A stretch of 64,000 nt of DNA from an uncultured Alphaproteobacteria bacterium. Its GTDB lineage: Bacteria; Pseudomonadota; Alphaproteobacteria; Bin95. Both the position numbers and the translations under genes were made by a program. Of the stretch, positions 58,828-64,000 are shown piece after piece. The first letter of the stretch is position 1. Every line of letters begins with the position of its first letter. The notes under the pieces are model-generated. The model was not told where the DNA came from. It saw nothing but the letters and a program-made list of their open reading frames with translations, and did not search any database. The stretch lies in assembly GCA_937891825.1 (NCBI GenBank), contig CALAHN010000088.1:114009-178008 (forward strand), in the 5' to 3' direction.

Positions 58828-58935
58828 GGGGCGGACTATAAACGGCGCATGTCGGGAGGCCAAGGCGACCGCAGGACCTCGAACACCCTGTATCGCGGCC
58901 AATACTTGGGGCATATTGCCGCGATCAGCGCCGTC

Positions 58936-59394
58936 TTAGCTCGGGTTGCTCATCGCCGTATGGCGAAGCTGGATCGCCGTCGGCCATGTCGATTTAATAT
59001 AGGCGAGCGACGCCAGGATATCGCTGTCAGACAGAATGCCCTCGAACGCGAACATGTCGCTTTCATATCCGGGGCCGGCAAACTTGGCGACGCCATATTT
59101 GGTGATCTCGAAGAGATGCTGGTCGACGTGATGCCAGGTGTGCCCGGTTTCGTCATGGGGCGGCGCCGGCAAGCGGCCGTTCGGCAGCCGCTCGCGCCAG
59201 TTTGGCTGGCCTTCCAGATTGGCGCCGTGGCAACTGGCGCAGGCCTCGGCATAGACCGCTTTCCCGCGAGCGACCGCCGTGCTGTCGCCGAAGGGGATGC
59301 GGACGGTCGTCAATTCGTCGCCCGGCCAGTACCGGCTCGCAACGCCGGCCGCGGCCAGGATGGCGATCGCGCCAATAGCAATCCATTTCAGCAT
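58936..59394 (-). CDS. c-type cytochrome (membrane-anchored or secreted)
   Basis: MLKWIAIGAIAILAAAGVASRYW anchor; ARGKAVYAEACASCHGANLEGQPNW (CxxCH); FEGILSDSDILASLAYIKSTWP. Confidence 0.87.
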   Translation of the reverse strand: MLKWIAIGAIAILAAAGVASRYWPGDELTTVRIPFGDSTAVARGKAVYAEACASCHGANLEGQPNWRERLPNGRLPAPPHDETGHTWHHVDQHLFEITKYGVAKFAGPGYESDMFAFEGILSDSDILASLAYIKSTWPTAIQLRHTAMSNPS

Positions 59395-59527
59395 CGAGAC
59401 GTCCGTCCTCGTGAAAAACCCGGGCGATCAGCCCCTTCGCGCCTATAGCTAGCGCAACGACCGCTTTACGCCAACGCGGCGCCTGCTTACGCTTCCATCT
59501 GATCCTCGATTTCACGGAGAGAATTGC

Positions 59528-61165
59528 ATGAACGGCGGTGATGCCCTTGTTGAAACGCTGCTGGCCTGGGGCGTCGATGCCGCCTTTTCAGTGCCCGGCG
59601 AAAGCTATCTGCCGATATTGAACGCCATCCAGCGGAATTCGAACCGCATCCGGATGTTCACGCCCCGGCATGAGTCCGGCGTTACCTTTGCGACCGAAGC
59701 ATATGGGAAGTTGACCGGACGACCGGCGATCGGCCTCGTCAGCCGCGGACCGGGCGCGACCAATGCCTCGATCGGCGTGCATGTCGCCCGGCAGGATTCG
59801 ACGCCGATGCTGCTGGTGATTGGCCATGTGCCGACCGCAACCAAGGGCTTGGAGGCCTTTCAGGAGATCGACTATCACTCGATGTTCCAGAATGTCGCCA
59901 AGGCGGTGCTGGAGCCGCAAAGCTCCGCGCTGGTCGCCAAGACGACAGCCCGCGCCCTGGCGCTCGCGACCAGCGGCCGGCCCGGCCCCGTGGTCATGGT
60001 GATGCCGAAGGACATAACCGAAGGCGACGCTGGCGACGGCCCGATCCCCGGCCCGATCCCCCGCGCCGTCAGCGCGCCTCCGCCCCAGGCGATCCAGGCT
60101 GCCGCCCGGATGATTGACAAGGCTGAGCGGCCCATGGTGATCGCCGGCGAAATGGTGGCCAACGAAGGCGCGCAGGGCGCCCTCGCCCGGTTCGCCGAAG
60201 CTTCCGGCGTCGCCGTATCCTCGGCATATCGCCGCCAGGATGCGCTGGCCAACGGTCATCCCGCCTATGCCGGCCACCTCGAGATCAATCGCGTCCCATG
60301 GCAGGAGAAAGCGTTCGCCGAGGCCGATCTGATTATCGCCGTCGGCGCCCGCATGGACGGCATCACGTCGCTTGAATTCAAGTTGGTCCGGCCGGATCAG
60401 GGCTTCATCCATGTCTTCCCGGACCCCGACGTCCTGGCGCGCCTGCCGCACACCCTGGCGCTCGCTGCCGATTCCGGCCCGACCCTCGCGGCCCTGGCGG
60501 ACTCGGTCAGCCCGCCATCGGCTGCGCGCCTGAAATGGCGGAACGATCTGCACCAGACCTATCTTGCCTTCGCCGTCCCGGGCGAGATCAAGGTCAAGGG
60601 CGCGGTCGATATGGCGGCATGCGTCGCCGCGGCTCAGACCCAACTTCGGGACGACGCCGTGATCCTGACGGACAGCGGCACCTTCGCACGCTGGGTGCAC
60701 CGCTATTACCAGTTCCGGGAAGGCCGCACCCAGGCCGGGCCGATGTGCGGCGCCATGGGCTATGCGGTCCCCGGCGCGGTCGGCGCTGCTGTCGCCAAGC
60801 CGGATGCGCAAATCGTCGCCTTCGTCGGCGACGGCGGCTTCCAGATGACGGGGCAGGAATTGATGACCGCCGTCGCCCATGATCTGCCGATCAAGGTTAT
60901 AGTCGCGGACAATCAGGCCTGGGGCTCGATCCTGGTTTCCCAGCAGCGCCGCTATGGCGAGCCCGGCGTGTTCGGGACCCGTCTGCAGGCCCCGGATTTC
61001 GCGGCCCTCGCCCGAGCTTACGGCATGCCCGCATGGCGGATTGAAGCAACGTCCGAGTTCGGCCCCGCCTTCGCGGAGGCCTTGGCGCATGAAGGGCCGG
61101 CCTTGCTGCATCTCGTGCTGGATGAGCGCGATGTGTCGCCGTTCCTGGCGGAGCAATCGGTTTGA
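59528..61165 (+). CDS. Thiamine-pyrophosphate-binding protein (acetolactate synthase-like)
   Basis: GGDALVETLLAWGVDAAFSVPGESYLPILNAI; GRPAIGLVSRGPGATNASIGVHVA; FVGDGGFQMTGQELMTAVAHDLPIKVIVADNQAWGSI (ThDP motif). Confidence 0.9.
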   Translation: MNGGDALVETLLAWGVDAAFSVPGESYLPILNAIQRNSNRIRMFTPRHESGVTFATEAYGKLTGRPAIGLVSRGPGATNASIGVHVARQDSTPMLLVIGHVPTATKGLEAFQEIDYHSMFQNVAKAVLEPQSSALVAKTTARALALATSGRPGPVVMVMPKDITEGDAGDGPIPGPIPRAVSAPPPQAIQAAARMIDKAERPMVIAGEMVANEGAQGALARFAEASGVAVSSAYRRQDALANGHPAYAGHLEINRVPWQEKAFAEADLIIAVGARMDGITSLEFKLVRPDQGFIHVFPDPDVLARLPHTLALAADSGPTLAALADSVSPPSAARLKWRNDLHQTYLAFAVPGEIKVKGAVDMAACVAAAQTQLRDDAVILTDSGTFARWVHRYYQFREGRTQAGPMCGAMGYAVPGAVGAAVAKPDAQIVAFVGDGGFQMTGQELMTAVAHDLPIKVIVADNQAWGSILVSQQRRYGEPGVFGTRLQAPDFAALARAYGMPAWRIEATSEFGPAFAEALAHEGPALLHLVLDERDVSPFLAEQSV

Positions 61166-61173
61166 TCCGGGGC

Positions 61174-61201
61174 TTGCATCGGGAATGTCGCTGCCTACAT
61201 T
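61174..61201 (+). promoter_or_regulatory. Candidate sigma-70-type promoter of dps
   Basis: TTGCAT - 16 nt - TACATT. Confidence 0.45.
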
Positions 61202-61202
61202 G

Positions 61203-61219
61203 TTTAGAACCATTCTAAC
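61203..61219 (+). promoter_or_regulatory. Irr box / iron control element (ICE)-like palindrome upstream of dps
   Basis: TTTAGAA-CCA-TTCTAAC, 7+3+7 inverted repeat with one mismatch, centred near the predicted transcription start, 14 nt before ATG. Confidence 0.72.
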
Positions 61220-61233
61220 AAAGGATTGAACCG

Positions 61234-61713
61234 ATGCGCCCCACCCGCAATGACCTCGCTGAAAATGCGCGAGCCGCCCTCATCGCCTTGCTGAACGCCC
61301 GACTGGCGGATGCCCTGGACCTCGCCGCCATCATGAAGCAAGCCCACTGGAACGTGCGCGGCCCGCATTTCCAGCCGCTCCATGAATTGTTCGACAGCGT
61401 GACCGATGCGGTTCGCGGCCATGCCGACGACATCGCCGAGCGGATTACCGCGCTTGGAGGCGTCGCCAAGGGGCGCACTCAGGATATCGCGGCCGCGACC
61501 GCGCTGCCGGAATATCCATTGCAGGCGGAAGCTGGCGCGGACCACGTCAAGGCCGTCGCCGACCGATTGGCCATGACCACGAACGCCATGCGCGCTGCGA
61601 TCGGCGAATCCGACGAGATGGGCGATGCGGTCACGGCGGACCTCTTTACTGGCGTCGCCCGCGACCTCGACAAACAGCTTTGGTTCGTCGAGGCCCACGA
61701 AAACAAATCCTGA
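61234..61713 (+). CDS. dps: Dps family DNA-binding ferritin-like protein
   Basis: LIALLNARLADALDLAAIMKQAHWNVRGPHFQPLHELFDSVTDAVRGHADDIAERITALGGVAKG; ferroxidase-type HW...H...D..AER pattern. Confidence 0.92.
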   Translation: MRPTRNDLAENARAALIALLNARLADALDLAAIMKQAHWNVRGPHFQPLHELFDSVTDAVRGHADDIAERITALGGVAKGRTQDIAAATALPEYPLQAEAGADHVKAVADRLAMTTNAMRAAIGESDEMGDAVTADLFTGVARDLDKQLWFVEAHENKS

Positions 61714-61766
61714 CCGCGGGAACGTCCCTTTCCTGACCAACCCCTTCCCTGACCCGGAGTCCGACC

Positions 61767-63011
61767 ATGGCCGCACGCAACCTCCGCATCGACCCGCAGC
61801 GCCTTTGGGACATGCATATGGCGATGGCCGAAATTGGACCCGGGATCGCCGGCGGGAACAATCGCCAGACCGTGACCGCGGAGGATCGCGCCGGCCGCGA
61901 CCTCTTCAAGACCTGGTGTGAGGCGGCGGGGTTGACGGTCACGGTCGACCGCATGGGCAATATGTTCGCCCGTCGATCCGGGCGCGACGACAGCCTCGCG
62001 CCCGTCATGGCGGGCAGCCATCTCGACACCCAGCCGACGGGCGGCCGGTTCGACGGCATCACCGGCGTGCTGTCGGCGCTCGAAGCGGTCCACACCATGA
62101 ACGATCTCGGCATTCAGACCGAACGGCCGATCGAGATCGTCAACTGGACCAACGAAGAAGGCGCGCGGTTCGGGCCGCCGATGATGGGGTCCGCGGTTTT
62201 TGCCGGCCTTATCGACGAAGCGAAGGCTTACGCGACCGAAGATTCCGATGGCGTGACCTTTGGCGAGGCGCTGAGCGCGATCGACTATCAGGGCGAAGCG
62301 CCAGCGGTCGCGCGCCCGATCCACGCGATGTTCGAGGTGCATATCGAGCAAGGGCCCTTTCTGGAAGCCGAGGGCAAGGCCATCGGCGTCGTCACCGGCG
62401 TGCAGGCGATGCGCTGGTACAAGGCGCGGACGCTCGGCGAAGCGCGCCATGCCGGCACGACCCCGCCCGCCGCGCGTAAGGACGCGCTGACCGCCGCCGC
62501 CCGGCTGCTGCTCGCGCTGGATGCGATCATGCAGAAGCGCGGCATGGACGGCCGGGTGACGGTCGGCATGCTCCAGGCCTATCCGGGTTCGCCGAATGTC
62601 TGCCCCGACCGGGTCGAGTTTACGGTCGACATGCGCAACCCCGAAACCGATGAATTGAACGCCATGGACCGGGAATTCCGAAAAGCGGCTGAAGACCTCT
62701 ACAGCGAAACCGGTTGCGGCGTCGAAATCGAAGAATCCTGGTTCTCGCCGCCCATCGCGTTCGACGCCGATTGCGTCGCCGCGGTGCGCCGAGGCGCAGA
62801 AGCAAACGGCCATGCCTGGCGCGAAATCATGTCTGGCGCCGGCCATGACGCCGTGAACGTCAACAAGGTCGCGCCGGCCGCGATGATTTTCATCCCCTGC
62901 GCCGATGGCATCAGCCACAACGAGGCGGAATACGCCTCGCCAGAGGCAGTCGCGGCCGGCGCGGACGTCCTCCTGGCCGCCATGCTGGAGGCAGCGGGGA
63001 CGGTCGACTAG
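61767..63011 (+). CDS. Zn-dependent hydrolase, M20 family (N-carbamoyl-L-amino acid hydrolase/allantoate amidohydrolase-like)
   Basis: MAGSHLDTQPTGGRFDGITGVLSALEAV; VNWTNEEGARFGPPMMGSAVFAG; HIEQGPFLEAEGKAIGVVTGVQAMRWY; SGAGHDAVNVNKVAPAAMIFIPCADGISHNEAEY. Confidence 0.92.
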   Translation: MAARNLRIDPQRLWDMHMAMAEIGPGIAGGNNRQTVTAEDRAGRDLFKTWCEAAGLTVTVDRMGNMFARRSGRDDSLAPVMAGSHLDTQPTGGRFDGITGVLSALEAVHTMNDLGIQTERPIEIVNWTNEEGARFGPPMMGSAVFAGLIDEAKAYATEDSDGVTFGEALSAIDYQGEAPAVARPIHAMFEVHIEQGPFLEAEGKAIGVVTGVQAMRWYKARTLGEARHAGTTPPAARKDALTAAARLLLALDAIMQKRGMDGRVTVGMLQAYPGSPNVCPDRVEFTVDMRNPETDELNAMDREFRKAAEDLYSETGCGVEIEESWFSPPIAFDADCVAAVRRGAEANGHAWREIMSGAGHDAVNVNKVAPAAMIFIPCADGISHNEAEYASPEAVAAGADVLLAAMLEAAGTVD

Positions 63012-63018
63012 AACACTC

Positions 63019-63810
63019 TCACGTCCTGGAGGATGGAGAGCGAGCACCGGTCACGCGTGACGGAAACACACAGCACACAGCGAGCGCTGCGAGGCAGTGT
63101 TTTAAGGTATGACCGCTCGCCACGCCTAAAGTTTGATAGATTTCTGTGTCGAAAACTTCAGTCGCCTTGGCAGCGCCATACAAGGCGATCATCGCGATGA
63201 TGCGTGATGCCGGAAGGATGGCGCCCGGGTGTTTCGCCAGGGCCGTCAGGATCAGCCCGGCCAAGATCGGCGAAACTTGCAGCATGACATAGAGGCGTAG
63301 GTCCCCGGTCACGTGAGCGACGGAGACCGCGGCGAAAGCATAGAGGCCGGCGATGGCCAGCAGCCTGAATCCCGTTTGGGTCGATAATTTCAAACGATCA
63401 ATTGTCAGAATGGCGAACAGAGCGGCTCCAGCCAAAGCAATGGGCGCTCGGTCAGGCAATATGGTCGCCGCGTCCGGCGCCAGATGAAAATAGGCCGACC
63501 CTGCGGCCGTCAGACCGATGCTCGCGAAGAAGCAATGGAACGACCAGACCAGCGCAGGATTGGTCTTCGAATATCGTCTGGCGCGGTCAGTCAGGGCTGC
63601 CCCGGCCATGCCGACCGCCAGAAATGGCGCATTGGATACAACGTCCGCAAAATTCGGGATGCCCAGCGCCATGCGTTCATCCGCGAACTCAAAATATCCG
63701 GCAGGGACGAGGATCGGGCCGAAGACCGCAAGGCCCGAAGCGACGGTCAGCATAGCGCCAGCGAGGATAAACGCTGCTGCTTGAATGTTGACTGGCTTGT
63801 AGGGGATCAT
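63019..63810 (-). CDS. CREST-superfamily (alkaline ceramidase-like) integral membrane protein
   Basis: 263 aa, about 7 TM; NFADVVSNAPFLAVG, GSAYFHLAPDAATILPDRAPIAL and GHTLKHCLAALAVC provide the Ser/Asp/His pattern of the ceramidase/CREST family. Confidence 0.72.
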   Translation of the reverse strand: MIPYKPVNIQAAAFILAGAMLTVASGLAVFGPILVPAGYFEFADERMALGIPNFADVVSNAPFLAVGMAGAALTDRARRYSKTNPALVWSFHCFFASIGLTAAGSAYFHLAPDAATILPDRAPIALAGAALFAILTIDRLKLSTQTGFRLLAIAGLYAFAAVSVAHVTGDLRLYVMLQVSPILAGLILTALAKHPGAILPASRIIAMIALYGAAKATEVFDTEIYQTLGVASGHTLKHCLAALAVCCVFPSRVTGARSPSSRT

Positions 63811-63826
63811 GTGACCGACCTATGTT

Positions 63827-63843
63827 AATGAACAATGTGCATT
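63827..63843. promoter_or_regulatory. Candidate TetR operator between divergent genes
   Basis: AATGAAC-AAT-GTGCATT, 7+3+7 inverted repeat with one mismatch, between 63810 (minus start) and 63879 (plus start). Confidence 0.5.
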
Positions 63844-63878
63844 TATATGGTCATCCTCTTCCACTGCGCAAGGCTGTC

Positions 63879-64000
63879 ATGCCCAGAACCGCCGACCCAA
63901 CGCTAAAAACCCGCATCCTTGAAGCTGGCGTTACTGTCATTCGAAGGGGCGGCCCGCACGCTTTCCAAGCGCGAGCGGTCGCGGCAGAAGCCGGATGCGC
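63879..64000 (+). CDS. TetR family transcriptional regulator, N-terminal fragment (runs off window)
   Basis: ATG 63879: MPRTADPTLKTRILEAGVTVIRRGGPHAFQARAVAAEAGC, TetR N-terminal HTH-like. Confidence 0.75.
   Translation, partial: MPRTADPTLKTRILEAGVTVIRRGGPHAFQARAVAAEAGC

Noticed and set aside
59588-61213. 541-aa minus-strand ORF opposite the ThDP enzyme
   Set aside because: Shadow ORF; no recognisable motifs, and the plus-strand enzyme has a full ThDP signature.
61479-63047. 522-aa minus-strand ORF opposite dps and the M20 hydrolase
   Set aside because: Shadow ORF spanning two well-supported plus-strand genes and their intergenic gap.
1-64000. CRISPR arrays, tRNA/rRNA genes, transposons, integrases, prophage genes, tandem repeats
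   Set aside because: Looked for throughout; no regularly spaced repeats, tRNA-like cloverleaf or mobile-element proteins were seen.

Overview
High-GC chromosomal window, probably alphaproteobacterial, with about 54 densely packed genes on both strands. I saw no rRNA, tRNA, CRISPR array, IS element or prophage. From left to right it contains: a partial hmgA and an amidase; a compact four-gene cluster (esterase, acyl-carrier-like protein, TPR-acyltransferase fusion, AMP-ligase); a glutamate-synthase-like flavoprotein; a TAXI-TRAP transporter with a UspA partner; acyl-CoA metabolism genes; an ECF sigma/anti-sigma/periplasmic sensor module; nucleotide-sugar and polysaccharide genes (ugd, galE, sugar transferase, glycosyltransferase); a peroxiredoxin-like/2OG-Fe(II) oxygenase fusion; PBP1A; prfB with an intact +1 frameshift site; bcp-glnE; an AsmA-like protein; an acyl-CoA dehydrogenase/CoA-transferase/SDR set; a SUF operon (sufR-B-C-D-S-T-A order); phoX behind a clear Pho box; a D-tartrate-dehydratase-like enolase-superfamily protein; pth-rplY-prs; a ClC channel; dps behind a near-perfect Irr/ICE-like palindrome; and a CREST/ceramidase-like membrane protein divergent from a truncated TetR gene. 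The best candidate for an undescribed system is the 2164-6666 cluster, where the TPR-LPLAT fusion and the carrier protein both deviate from canonical active-site motifs. All calls come from reading the sequence and supplied translations; no database search was run.
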